Assembly (NCBI RefSeq): GCF_944324995.1 | Contig: NZ_CALUYL010000001.1 | Location: forward strand, 248,001-312,000 | Reading direction: 5' to 3' | Length of the DNA: 64,000 nt | Source: an uncultured Mailhella sp. | GTDB lineage: Bacteria; Desulfobacterota; Desulfovibrionia; Desulfovibrionales; Desulfovibrionaceae | In this document: in pieces, positions 36,055 to 44,184 of the stretch | Numbering within the stretch: the stretch's first letter is position 1 | How the letters are laid out: each line of letters begins with the position of its first letter | Notes under the pieces: model-generated | What the model saw: only the letters and a program-made list of their open reading frames with translations | Databases searched by the model: none | What the model was told of the DNA's origin: nothing | Position numbers and translations under genes: made by a program

Positions 36055-36618
36055 TTAAGCGTACCAGCGCGCAATCTCTTCCAGGGCGCGGCGCGCGCTC
36101 TCTGCGGGAGAAACCCCGGCCGTGCTCACCACAAAGGAGGCGTAACGGCGATACAGGGCTTCGCGCTCAAGGAAGAGATCCTCCACGGTCTGCCCGGGAG
36201 CGATGGCCAGACCGCGATCGGGATTGCGGGCGATGCGCTCAAGAACCACGTTCATGGGCGCTTCAAGATAGATCACGGGCCCCAGGGAGGCCAGGTGTTC
36301 CATGGCGGAGGCGCGATACACCACGCTGCCCCCCGTGGCGATGACCGTGCGGCACAGCCGCAGACGTCCCACGATTTCGGCTTCGACGTTGATGAAGTCT
36401 TCCTTGCTCATGGCGTCGGCCACGGTCTGGAGAGACGCGGCGAACGCCGCTTCGATGACGTGGTCGCAGTCCACGAAGGCCCAGTCGAGCGAGCGCGCCA
36501 CAAGGCGGCCCACCGTGGTTTTACCCGCGCCGGCCATGCCTATGAGCGTGATGCAGCCGTTTTCGGGAATGGAAGGCAGAGACGATGCGTTTTTCTGCTC
36601 GGACAAAGGTTCCGTCAT
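36055..36618 (-). CDS. Shikimate-kinase-like P-loop kinase
   Basis: 187 residues. It has the shikimate kinase fold: Walker A GMAGAGKTTVG (Lys33), DxD motif DCDHVIE (Asp50/Asp52), ATGGSVV in place of ATGGGAV, and the lid and LY regions NPDRGLAI and EREALYRRY. The shikimate-binding arginine of the usual FR-x-x-E motif is missing: EDFINVEAE has Ile76 at that place, and the third Gly of the GGG motif is Ser98. It may be a divergent AroK/AroL or a kinase for another small hydroxy acid. Single gene; no other aromatic pathway gene is nearby. Confidence 0.72.
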   Translation of the reverse strand: MTEPLSEQKNASSLPSIPENGCITLIGMAGAGKTTVGRLVARSLDWAFVDCDHVIEAAFAASLQTVADAMSKEDFINVEAEIVGRLRLCRTVIATGGSVVYRASAMEHLASLGPVIYLEAPMNVVLERIARNPDRGLAIAPGQTVEDLFLEREALYRRYASFVVSTAGVSPAESARRALEEIARWYA

Positions 36619-36771
36619 AATGATGTTCCGGGCGAAAGCCTGTTTTTGCAGCGCAATATCGCGCTGTTTTTCACCTTGGCTATACGCCGCGCGCGCCAGG
36701 ATTGCAAATGCGAATGCGCGCCGCCCGAAAAAGGCCGTGGAAAGCCGGAGGATTACGCCCGAAGCGGAAGG

Positions 36772-37647
36772 TCAGCTCTTCTTTTCCGTGGAGGAAATGA
36801 CCACGCCGGACAGGGCGAGGGCCACGCAGAGCACCTGCGGAACGTTGAGTCTTTCGCCGAGAAGGACGTAGGCGAAAATCAGGGTGAACACGGGAATGAG
36901 ATTGCCGAACAGCGACACGATGCCCGCTTCCAGATGCTTGAGCGAAAGGTTGAGCAGCAGATAGGCCAGAATGCCCACGCCGACGCCCATGTACAGCAGA
37001 CCGCCGAGCGCGGGCAGCGTGACGTTCTGCGGCAGCGACGAGGTGAGCAGAAACGGCGAGAAGGCAATGGCGCCGCCGATGGCCTGAATGGCGGAAATGC
37101 TGAGGAAGGAATAGCGGCGGGCGATGAAGCGCGCGCACACCGCGTAGCCGGTGGAGGAAAGCACGGCGCCGAACATGAGCAGGTTGCCGAGCAGAGGATT
37201 GGAGGCCTTGGCGTCGCCTTCGGCAAAGTAGGAGGAGCCGGCCACGCCAAGCACGGCCAGAACAATGGCGAGCACGGTGCGCTTCGTGAGCTTTTCCTTG
37301 AGGAAGAGCCACGCCGCCACCGCCGTGCAGAGCGGGAAGCACGCCGCAATCACGCCGCCCTGCGAGGCCGTGGTGTATTTCATGGAAAACGTCTCGCACA
37401 GGAAGAACAGGCAAGGCTCGAACATGACCAGGAGCAGCAGATATTTCCAGTCGCCCTTTTCATAGGGCATGTGCCGCCACCTGGGAAAAAGCGCAAGATA
37501 GAACAGCGCGGCAAAGGCCACTCGGGCATAAACCACATGCAGAACGGTGAAGGACTCAAACGCGTACTTCATGGCGATCATGCCGCCGCCCCACAGCGCG
37601 TAGCAGACCACAAGCAGCAGCATGACCATTCTGGGCGAAAACACCAT
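36772..37647 (-). CDS. EamA-family (DMT) exporter
   Basis: 291 residues in two five-helix EamA repeats (MLLLVVCYALWGGGMIAMKYA, then LLMFGAVLSSTGYAVCARF). This length is normal. Members export amino acids, nucleobases or other metabolites; the substrate is unknown. ATG at 37647 has AGGAGG six bases before it, and the 70 codons further upstream in frame are not membrane-like, so they are excluded. Monocistronic, between the kinase-like gene and rpsI. Confidence 0.85.
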   Translation of the reverse strand: MVFSPRMVMLLLVVCYALWGGGMIAMKYAFESFTVLHVVYARVAFAALFYLALFPRWRHMPYEKGDWKYLLLLVMFEPCLFFLCETFSMKYTTASQGGVIAACFPLCTAVAAWLFLKEKLTKRTVLAIVLAVLGVAGSSYFAEGDAKASNPLLGNLLMFGAVLSSTGYAVCARFIARRYSFLSISAIQAIGGAIAFSPFLLTSSLPQNVTLPALGGLLYMGVGVGILAYLLLNLSLKHLEAGIVSLFGNLIPVFTLIFAYVLLGERLNVPQVLCVALALSGVVISSTEKKS

Positions 37648-37860
37648 GACGAACCTCCTGATGGAACTTCTTCCACCATACGGCGTTCCCGGAATAATTC
37701 TGACGCATGTGCGGCATTTTTCGCACTTCGGGCCTGCGAGCCGTGAAAAGGGAGTCCGCGGACGCCCTGTCTTCGCGTCTGCCGGAATCTCCGCCATCCC
37801 CGCATCGAGTTTTTGCCGGGGGGAGATTTCGCCGGACGCCTTTTCCGGCGGACGCAACGC

Positions 37861-37894
37861 AAAAAAAAGAGCCCGCCGAAAAAACGACGGGCTC
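37861..37894 (-). terminator. Terminator of rplM-rpsI
   Basis: On the minus strand GAGCCCG pairs with CGGGCTC across a 12-base loop and eight T follow, 23 bases after the rpsI stop. Confidence 0.92.
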
Positions 37895-37916
37895 CCACAT
37901 GGCGAGAATCGGAAGA

Positions 37917-38309
37917 TTAACGCTTGGAGTACTGGTAACGGGCGCGGGCAGCAGCCAGACCGTACTTCTTACGTTCCTTCTTACGGGCATCGCGGGTCAG
38001 CAGGCCGGCATGCTTCAGGGTGCCGCGCAGGGCGGGATCGGCCTGGAGCAGAGCACGGGAAATGCCGAGGCGCACGGCTTCGGCCTGACCGGAAATGCCG
38101 CCGCCGCACACGTTGACCTTGATGTCGTACTGTTCGGCGAGCTTGGTGAGGGCAAGAGGCTGACGGACGATCATCTGCAGGGTCTTGCGGGGGAAATACT
38201 GATCCATGGGACGGCCGTTGATTTCAATCTGGCCGGAACCGGGATAAAGACGGGTACGGGCAATAGCGGTCTTGCGGCGGCCGGTGCCGTAATCAAAAGT
38301 GCTGGACAT
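37917..38309 (-). CDS. rpsI: Ribosomal protein uS9
   Basis: 130 residues, standard length. [42 protein letters not shown] and the C-terminal [10 protein letters not shown] are diagnostic. The C-terminal tail reaches the P-site tRNA. The start is ATG at 38309 with AGGAG upstream; it follows rplM by 10 bp in the usual rplM-rpsI pair. Confidence 0.97.
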   Translation of the reverse strand: MSSTFDYGTGRRKTAIARTRLYPGSGQIEINGRPMDQYFPRKTLQMIVRQPLALTKLAEQYDIKVNVCGGGISGQAEAVRLGISRALLQADPALRGTLKHAGLLTRDARKKERKKYGLAAARARYQYSKR

Positions 38310-38319
38310 GGCTGGACTC

Positions 38320-38754
38320 CTACTTCTCAAAAGTCAGCGGCTTGGGGGCCTGAGCGGCGTGAGGATGTTCGGCGCCGGCGTAAATCTTCAGTTTCTTCAG
38401 CATGGCGCGGCCAAGACGGTTCTTGGGCAGCATGCCGCGAACGGCCTTGCGGAGCACTTCTTCAGGCTTGGAGGCAAGCAGCTTTTCGAGGCTGATTTCC
38501 TTGAGGCCGCCAACCCAGCCGGAGTGGCTGTAGTAGAGCTTGTCGTGCATCTTGGTGCCGGTCACGCGAATCTTTTCGCAGTTGATCACAACGATGAAAT
38601 CGCCGTTGTCCATGTGAGGAGCGAATTCAGGCTTGTGCTTGCCGCGCAGACGATGAGCGATCTGAGCGGCGAGACGGCCAAGGATCTGATCTTCGGCGTC
38701 AACCAGATACCACTGACGGTCGATGTCGGCCGGGGTCGGGCTGAAAGTTTTCAT
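38320..38754 (-). CDS. rplM: Ribosomal protein uL13
   Basis: 144 residues. [41 protein letters not shown] and [13 protein letters not shown] are typical. It is one of the first proteins to bind 23S rRNA. AGGAG precedes the ATG at 38754; the in-frame extension upstream covers the leader hairpin and is not coding. Confidence 0.97.
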   Translation of the reverse strand: MKTFSPTPADIDRQWYLVDAEDQILGRLAAQIAHRLRGKHKPEFAPHMDNGDFIVVINCEKIRVTGTKMHDKLYYSHSGWVGGLKEISLEKLLASKPEEVLRKAVRGMLPKNRLGRAMLKKLKIYAGAEHPHAAQAPKPLTFEK

Positions 38755-38819
38755 GAAAATATCTCCTGTCCCGCGCAGAGCGGAACCGCATGAGTGTGCC
38801 GTTGAAGAGGCGTAGTCAC

Positions 38820-38849
38820 AAAAAGGCTTCCCGCCAGAAAGCCGGAAGC
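38820..38849 (-). promoter_or_regulatory. Attenuator-like hairpin in the rplM leader
   Basis: On the minus strand GCTTCC and GGAAGC (38849-38826) enclose a 12-base loop and are followed by C and five T. It lies about 65 bases before the rplM start, a place expected for a ribosomal-protein leader or attenuator. Confidence 0.45.
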
Positions 38850-39022
38850 ACATTCCTCGTTACACTGTTCCTTTTTCAAGGGAAACCGGAGCCATTCCGC
38901 CCGCAACGGGGAGCCGGCGAAACGCGCCTTGGGAGCGGCTACCAGACCGCCGTTCCCTTGCCAGAACGTTTGAAACAAGGTATCTGCCATAAAATGAAAG
39001 TTTAAGCAAGTGAGGAATGGCC

Positions 39023-40273
39023 ATGCGGAGCATCAGAAAAAGCCTTCTCCAGTTCATTTTCTCGGGAGCCAGCATGCGGCGGTGGAACGACAAGCTGCGT
39101 CCCGTGGAACTTTTCGAGCTGGACAAGCAGGCTCACAAGATGATCGTAGCCTTTCTTCTCTGGCAGCAGAACACCGCCGGCATGAGCGACGAAGAGCAGC
39201 GCCGCATCGGCATCGACATCATTGAAGGCGGCATTTTCGACTACTTATACAGGCTCATCATCACCGACATCAAGCCGCCGGTGTTCTACCGCATCAAGGC
39301 CAACAGCGAACATTACCGCGAACTCACCGCCTGGACGCTCAAAGAACTCGAGCCCCGCATCCGCCCGCTGGACGAAGACTTCTGGCAGCGCCTCACGGCC
39401 TATCACTCCCGCCCGGCGGAAGAGAGCAACGCCCTGAGCGACCGCATTCTCAGCGCGGCCCACATGTACGCCTCCCGCTGGGAATTCTGCCTCATCGAAC
39501 CGCTGAACGGCTTCGACGAGGAAATCAAGGAAATAGGCCCGTCGTTCAACAAGCGTCTGCTCGCGCTCAAGGACGTGGACGGCGTCAACGAACTGCTCGC
39601 CGGTTCGGGAACCGCGCTCGCCCGCATGGCCAATCTCTGCGGGCAGCTCCGCTTTCAGATCCGCTGGGCCCAGACGCCGCGCGTGCCCGCCACCTCGGTG
39701 CTGGGGCACATGTTCATCGTGGCCGTGTATTCCTATCTGTTCAGCCTCTACCTCGACGGCTGCCCCCAGCGCCGCATCAACGACTTCTACTGCGGTCTGT
39801 TCCACGATCTCGCGGAGCTGCTCACCCGCGACATCATCACGCCGGTCAAGCGCTCCGTGGCCCAGCTGCCGGAAATCATCCATCAGTACGAAGACGAGGA
39901 ACTGCACAGCAAGATTCTCGATCCGCTGGAACAGGAAGGCTACGGTCACATCCGGGAACGCCTCGACTACTATCTCGGCCTCACCACCAAGTCGGAATTC
40001 AACGACACCTTCCGCACCGATCAGGGCATTCAGAAGGCGGACGGCTTCGCCGATCTCCAGGCCCGCTGCAACGACGACCGCTTCGATCCCAAGGACGGCC
40101 AGCTCATCAAGGCCTGCGACAATCTGGCCGCCTTCATCGAGGCCTACAGCTCCATCCACAACGGCCTCGGCTCTCCGCATCTCTACGAGGCCATGGCCCG
40201 CATGCGCCGCGACATCAGCGCCATACGCCTCGGCTCCTTCAGTCTGGCTCCGCTGCTCGCCGACTTCGACTAG
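39023..40273 (+). CDS. HD-domain metal-dependent phosphohydrolase
   Basis: 416 residues. The HD signature is visible as GHMFIVAVYSYLFSLYL followed by FYCGLFHDLAELLTRDI and a distal Asp region, giving the H...HD...D pattern (HD_3/YfbR-like). The rest is helical, with many charged residues. Such enzymes dephosphorylate nucleotides or second messengers; the substrate is unknown. I chose ATG at 39023, giving GAGG a spacing of eight bases; the ATG at 39017 is too close. Divergent from rplM; monocistronic. A stem-loop at 40301-40324 follows the stop. Confidence 0.8.
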   Translation: MRSIRKSLLQFIFSGASMRRWNDKLRPVELFELDKQAHKMIVAFLLWQQNTAGMSDEEQRRIGIDIIEGGIFDYLYRLIITDIKPPVFYRIKANSEHYRELTAWTLKELEPRIRPLDEDFWQRLTAYHSRPAEESNALSDRILSAAHMYASRWEFCLIEPLNGFDEEIKEIGPSFNKRLLALKDVDGVNELLAGSGTALARMANLCGQLRFQIRWAQTPRVPATSVLGHMFIVAVYSYLFSLYLDGCPQRRINDFYCGLFHDLAELLTRDIITPVKRSVAQLPEIIHQYEDEELHSKILDPLEQEGYGHIRERLDYYLGLTTKSEFNDTFRTDQGIQKADGFADLQARCNDDRFDPKDGQLIKACDNLAAFIEAYSSIHNGLGSPHLYEAMARMRRDISAIRLGSFSLAPLLADFD

Positions 40274-40405
40274 CCTCCGGCCTTTTGCCGCCTCTTCTCT
40301 CCGCCTTCGCCTGCCCGAAGGCGGCCTTCCGGCAATCGCCCTCCCGCCGGAGCCGCGCTGCGCCGCGTCACAGGCGTGTTCCGCGTCTTGCCCCACGATT
40401 CAGGA

Positions 40406-40438
40406 CAAAAAAACACCCCGAAAGAGACTTCCGGGGTG
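40406..40438 (-). terminator. Terminator of the NhaC-like gene
   Basis: On the minus strand CACCCCG pairs with CGGGGTG around an 11-base loop, followed by seven T. It lies about 115 bases after the stop of the antiporter gene. Confidence 0.85.
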
Positions 40439-40513
40439 CCAGGGGACTCCGTGCAGGAGGTTACGGAGTGATGTTTTCCACCGGCGGCAACGCGCCGGAG
40501 GGTTGATTCCGGA

Positions 40514-40535
40514 GGCGGAGTCCGAAGACTCCGCC
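40514..40535 (-). promoter_or_regulatory. 9-bp hairpin in the 3' region of the antiporter mRNA
   Basis: GGCGGAGTC-CGAA-GACTCCGCC is a perfect stem 17 bases after the stop codon, upstream of the T-run terminator. It is likely an RNA-stability element. Confidence 0.45.
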
Positions 40536-40551
40536 CCTGAGTGGTCGAAGA

Positions 40552-41949
40552 TTACGCGGCCTCGCTCTGTTCGCCCATGTCGTACTTGCGGTTCCAGCCG
40601 GTGACGGCGGAGACGATCAGCACGAGGAGCAGAGCCCAGGAATACGGGTTGTAAAGCGCGGCGCTGATGCCGGGCGCAGGAATGCCGTAGCCTTCGGCCG
40701 CGCTGTAGAGCGCGCCGTACCAGGCCGCCACGGCAATGTGCCAGGGCAACGTGAAGAAGATGCTGCACACGGCACAGTCCATGAGGTTGGCGCGACGGGC
40801 CGCCGCGAGCTTGAACTTTTCGCCGATGGGACGCACCAGCGTGGGGCCGACGAGCAGTTCGGCCGGGGCGTTGGCGGAAATCGGAATGGACGCCAGCACC
40901 GTGACGCCGACGATGAACAGTTCCGCCTGACGCACGGAGGAAACCAGCGTGCTGTGGGCGAAGTCGAGGATGCGGCGCATGATGCCGCTTTCCACGAGGA
41001 TCTGCGTGACCGCCAGAATCAGAATGGCGAAAATGATGGCGCCGACCACGCTGTCCACGCCGTCCTGAATGAGGCCGGTGGACGCGCCGCTCTTGGCCGG
41101 AACGCTGAATATCGCGCCGAGAGGAATGTTGCCGATGAGCACGCCGATGACGGCCGCGGTCACGTTGCCGTAAATGAGCGATTCAATGATGTGGCGTCCC
41201 GCCAGGGCGGAAACGACCACCACGACCAGCGCCAGCAGCATGAATATGCCGGAAGGGTTCAGATTGGCGTGAATTTCAGGCAGGGAGCTCACCTGTCCGC
41301 CGCCGCCGAAGATCAGGAAGATCACGGCGCTCACGGCCGCGGCGGTCATGGACAGCGGGAAGCGGCTGCGCACCACGTCCTTCATTCTCGCGCCCTGCGT
41401 GTAGGCGGAAACGATGGTGGTGTCGGAAATGGGAGCCAGGTTGTCGCCGAAGGCCGCGCCGGAAAGAATGGCCAGGCCCAGCATGGCCGGATCGGAACCG
41501 AGGAAATAGCCCGCCGGATAAAGCACGGGAGCCAGCGCAATGCAGGTGCCGGTGCTCGTGCCCGTGCCGAGCGCGAAAAGCATGGCCGCAAAGAACACCA
41601 GCAGCGTGAAGATGGAGCCCTGCGCGCCCGTGGTCATGCCCATCCAGAGCAGACCGTTGACCAGACCGCCGGCGGCCATGAGCTTGCCGAACACGCCCGC
41701 AAACAGCCACGCCGTCACAATGACGATGCCCGTCTTGTCGCCGATGCCGCGCATGGCGGCCTTGCAGTATTCCTCTTTGTTTCTGGCAAAGAACAGGCCC
41801 ACGCAGAGCGCGAGCCAGGCGCAGGCCCAGAACGGCTTGGTGCCGCCGCGTTCGGCCACGGACAGCCAGACAAGACCGGCCACCAGCACCAGCAGCGGAA
41901 CAAGTCCGCCGAGAAGCCCGCCATACATGTCGAGTTTCTTTTCCTCCAT
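40552..41949 (-). CDS. NhaC-family sodium:proton antiporter-like transporter
   Basis: 465 residues with about 11 membrane segments. The NhaC signature is clear: GAAFGDNLAPISDTTIVSA followed by GARMKDVVRSRFP, and LFALGTGTSTGTCIALAPVL before it. Family members exchange Na+ for protons or for organic solutes such as lactate/malate. ATG at 41949 has AAGGAG 8 bases upstream. The palindrome TTGTCGACAA lies about 100 bases upstream and recurs before the neighbouring amidase gene, suggesting co-regulation. Confidence 0.85.
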   Translation of the reverse strand: MEEKKLDMYGGLLGGLVPLLVLVAGLVWLSVAERGGTKPFWACAWLALCVGLFFARNKEEYCKAAMRGIGDKTGIVIVTAWLFAGVFGKLMAAGGLVNGLLWMGMTTGAQGSIFTLLVFFAAMLFALGTGTSTGTCIALAPVLYPAGYFLGSDPAMLGLAILSGAAFGDNLAPISDTTIVSAYTQGARMKDVVRSRFPLSMTAAAVSAVIFLIFGGGGQVSSLPEIHANLNPSGIFMLLALVVVVVSALAGRHIIESLIYGNVTAAVIGVLIGNIPLGAIFSVPAKSGASTGLIQDGVDSVVGAIIFAILILAVTQILVESGIMRRILDFAHSTLVSSVRQAELFIVGVTVLASIPISANAPAELLVGPTLVRPIGEKFKLAAARRANLMDCAVCSIFFTLPWHIAVAAWYGALYSAAEGYGIPAPGISAALYNPYSWALLLVLIVSAVTGWNRKYDMGEQSEAA

Positions 41950-42045
41950 GACGCTACTCCTTGTTATACGTTCCCCTCCCGGGGTGAAATCCAAAATTGA
42001 AACTATAAAAATTAAATAATTTTAATATGATCTATACTTTGTCGA

Positions 42046-42055
42046 TTGTCGACAA
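42046..42055 (-). promoter_or_regulatory. Palindromic operator TTGTCGACAA (copy 1)
   Basis: A perfect 10-base palindrome, with a partly overlapping half-site TTGTCGA at 42039-42045. It lies about 97 bases upstream of the NhaC-like gene. The identical 10-mer lies upstream of the amidase gene. The shape fits operators of GntR-family (FCD) repressors. The repressor gene is not in the neighbourhood. Confidence 0.6.
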
Positions 42056-42190
42056 CAATATCCCGAGAAAAAGGCAAAAGCAAGGGGAAATCCTGACTTT
42101 TGCCTGAATTATGAAGAAAAAAATGAATATATGGCAATTTCGACGCGGAACTTCTGCTCAAATGTCCTGCGACGCAGCGTATCAGGGACA

Positions 42191-42234
42191 GGCGTTCCGG
42201 CGATGAGCGCGACCTGCGCGTTTTCCGGAACGCC
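42191..42234 (-). terminator. Stem-loop after the amidase gene
   Basis: GGCGTTCCGG (42191-42200) and CCGGAACGCC (42225-42234) form a perfect 10-base stem with a structured loop, just after the amidase stop (minus strand). There is no T-run on the minus-strand exit, so termination is only likely. The same stem sequence is reused at 58808-58832. Confidence 0.5.
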
Positions 42235-42250
42235 GTCTCCTCGCCGCACG

Positions 42251-43375
42251 CTACGCAAGATAGCTCACTGCGCCGTCCTCATTCCAGAATTTGCCGAGCT
42301 TGCCCGCGCCGATCAGCGACTTGGGAATGGCTCCGTAAATGCCCTTCACGCCGTTGACCACCTGGGCCACCTTGAAGTCCACGCCCATGCTGCACAGCAC
42401 CAGCGCCTCGTTGAAGCTCATGCCGTTTTTCTCCGCAATGAAGTGCGACGCTTCCATGATGGCCTGACGGGAAGCCAGAAGCAGCTCTTCGTTGAGGCCC
42501 ATGACCAGATAATGCGTGGGCGTTTCGCCCATGGGCATGCCGAGATTCCAGTTCTTGTGCAGAATGAACTGCACTCTGCCGGTCATGGAGGTTTCTATGG
42601 CGGTAATGCTCACCTCGCCGTCGCCCTGCGCGGCATGAGCGTCGCCCGTGTAGTACAGCGCGCCGTCCACCTGCACGGGAAGATATACGGACGTGCCCTT
42701 GGTGAAGGCCTTGATGTCCATGTTGCCGCCGAACACGGAAGGCGGCGCGGTGGGAGCCAGCGCAGACGGAGAAACGCCCATGATGCCGAAGAAGGGATTG
42801 AGCGGAATATTGAGGTTCTTGTACTTGCCCACCTTTTTGGCCTTGTCGTACTCGATGCGGAAGGAGGTGGTTTCCTTCACCTCATACGGAACGCCGCCGG
42901 CTCCGGGACGGGCCATGACGTTGCCGAAATCCGTGGTCAGAAACGTATCAAGGATGCGCACTTCCAGCACGTCGCTGGGCCTGGCGCCGTTGATGCGGAT
43001 GGGGCCCGTCAGAACATGTCCCGAACTGCAGGCCTTCTTCAATTTCTCCGAGGCCAGAATTTTATAGATGATGGGATCATCCGCCGACAGAGAATACTTT
43101 TTCATATAGTCGGAAAACGTTCCCGCTATGCCCAGCATGCTCACGGTCTCAATATCGACCACGGCGCCGGAATCCACGGAAAGCACCGGCTTCTTGTCGG
43201 GATCAAAGCCGCCCTTGATAAGATTCTTGGCATCGGCGGAAACAAAATAGTCGGCCTTGGGAGAAGACGCTGCGGCCGCGGCCCGGCGCACGTTCATGGT
43301 GGTATCGAACGCAGAGGCCAGAAGCATGCCCGAAGCTCCTATGCCTGCACAGCGGATGAATTCTCTTCTGTTCAT
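42251..43375 (-). CDS. Tat-exported acetamidase/formamidase-family amidase
   Basis: 374 residues. The N-terminus has a twin-arginine signal (MNRREFIRCAGIGASGMLLA) and a following hydrophobic run, so the mature enzyme should be periplasmic. The FmdA/AmdA family shows in PVLSVDSGAVVDIETV, GPIRINGARPSDVLEV and GDAHAAQGDGEVSITAIE. It hydrolyses short amides to acid and ammonia. ATG at 43375 is selected by AAGGAG and the signal peptide; the earlier in-frame start (43423) would mask the Tat signal and lies across the operator. Most family members are cytoplasmic, so export is unusual. It precedes the NhaC-like gene in the same direction. Confidence 0.83.
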   Translation of the reverse strand: MNRREFIRCAGIGASGMLLASAFDTTMNVRRAAAAASSPKADYFVSADAKNLIKGGFDPDKKPVLSVDSGAVVDIETVSMLGIAGTFSDYMKKYSLSADDPIIYKILASEKLKKACSSGHVLTGPIRINGARPSDVLEVRILDTFLTTDFGNVMARPGAGGVPYEVKETTSFRIEYDKAKKVGKYKNLNIPLNPFFGIMGVSPSALAPTAPPSVFGGNMDIKAFTKGTSVYLPVQVDGALYYTGDAHAAQGDGEVSITAIETSMTGRVQFILHKNWNLGMPMGETPTHYLVMGLNEELLLASRQAIMEASHFIAEKNGMSFNEALVLCSMGVDFKVAQVVNGVKGIYGAIPKSLIGAGKLGKFWNEDGAVSYLA

Positions 43376-43390
43376 GACAGTCTCCTTTTC

Positions 43391-43400
43391 TTGTCGACAA
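43391..43400 (-). promoter_or_regulatory. Palindromic operator TTGTCGACAA (copy 2)
   Basis: The same perfect 10-base palindrome as at 42046-42055, 16 bases upstream of the amidase start and next to its Shine-Dalgarno. A repressor bound here would block initiation or early elongation. Confidence 0.6.
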
Positions 43401-43582
43401 TCATGAAGCAAGAAGCGTGCCAAACATAAGAATCGTTATTTTTCAATCAGTTATTATTTTTATGCGGTAATTGGTTGAAACACTTTTGTTGTTTGCCGCC
43501 ATTGTGGGAACAATTTTAATCCGGCGCTCCCGCGGCGGTCGTTTTTCCCTGTGCCGGGCGCGAAAATCCGCCGCAGCGCCCC

Positions 43583-43613
43583 TTTACGAACGCAGATTTT
43601 ATGCGTATTTAAT
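43583..43613 (+). promoter_or_regulatory. Possible sigma-70 promoter of ssrA
   Basis: TTTACG at 43583 and TTTAAT at 43608 (five of six bases like TATAAT) are spaced by 19 bases, about 70 bases before the mature tmRNA 5' end. A 5' leader trimmed by RNase P would be consistent. Confidence 0.3.
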
Positions 43614-43684
43614 ACTTGTTCCGCCTGCGAAAGCGACGGAAACGTGGTCTTTCTGACCCGCGTCAGCAAAGGCACCATCCGCAA

Positions 43685-44067
43685 GGGGGCGCATTGGTTT
43701 CGACGGGGATGCTGGAAGCCATGGTTGCAGGTCGAGGCGCCGCTGGCCTCGTAAAAAGCGGCAACAAAGTAATTGCCAACAACGATTACGAATACGCCTA
43801 CGCTGCGTAAGCAGCCGGGCACCCTGACGGCGCAAAGACCGTCACGCTGAAGCGGCCGACGTCCGATACGTCGCCGAAGCGCCAAGCTTATCGGGCTGGC
43901 GCGCGTCTGTTCCTTCCGGGGCGCGCGCGAGGAGTCACGGCGGGATAACTGACGGACGCCCGTCTGCGGGCAAATCCCGAGGCGAAAACTCTGTACGCAG
44001 ACTAAACCTGTAGAGGCCTTGCGCGGACCTTTCTCGGACGGGAGTTCGACTCTCCCCGCCTCCACCA
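43685..44067 (+). ncRNA. ssrA: tmRNA (one-piece)
   Basis: The 5' end GGGGGCGCATTGGTTTCGAC and the 3' end GTTCGACTCTCCCCGCCTCC-ACCA form the tRNA-like acceptor stem (7 bp including one G-U) and T-arm, with CCA encoded. The tag reading frame at 43775-43810 is GCC to GCG TAA and encodes ANNDYEYAYAA, with the usual ANN start and AA end of proteolysis tags. Length is 383 nt, normal for a one-piece tmRNA. With SmpB (30355-30804) it frees stalled ribosomes. Confidence 0.97.
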
Positions 44068-44104
44068 AAAAGTCGATAAAATCCAATACGATATTGGATC
44101 ATAA

Positions 44105-44152
44105 AAAACTCCCGATGTTCAGCGTGAAAACGCCGTGCGTCGGGAGTTTTTT
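44105..44152 (+). terminator. Terminator of ssrA
   Basis: AAAACTCCCGA (44105-44115) pairs with TCGGGAGTTTT (44140-44150) and T-rich sequence follows. It lies about 40 bases after the mature tmRNA end and can also serve the convergent small gene. Confidence 0.9.
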
Positions 44153-44184
44153 ATATCTCGGTCACGACCGCAGCCGGCGGGCGG

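Larger units (their letters stand above)
41950..42250. other. Intergenic region before the NhaC-like gene
   Basis: No gene. From right to left: a stem-loop at 42191-42234 after the amidase gene, an AT-rich segment, the TTGTCGACAA palindrome at 42046-42055, and an AT-rich stretch (41998-42035) that should hold the promoter of the antiporter gene. Confidence 0.55.
43376..43684. other. Divergent intergenic region between the amidase and ssrA
   Basis: No gene. It carries the operator above, an AT-rich stretch (43420-43490) probably holding the amidase promoter, and a candidate ssrA promoter at 43583-43613. Confidence 0.45.

Noticed and set aside
40301..40324. CCGCCTTCG/CGAAGGCGG stem-loop after the HD gene as a terminator
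   Set aside because: No T-run follows on the plus strand; it may help termination but cannot be called alone.
43685..44067. ssrA 3' end as an attachment site of an integrated element
   Set aside because: No direct copy of the tmRNA 3' end was found downstream in the window, and the nearest recombinase is a small resolvase-type enzyme, not a typical ssrA integrase.
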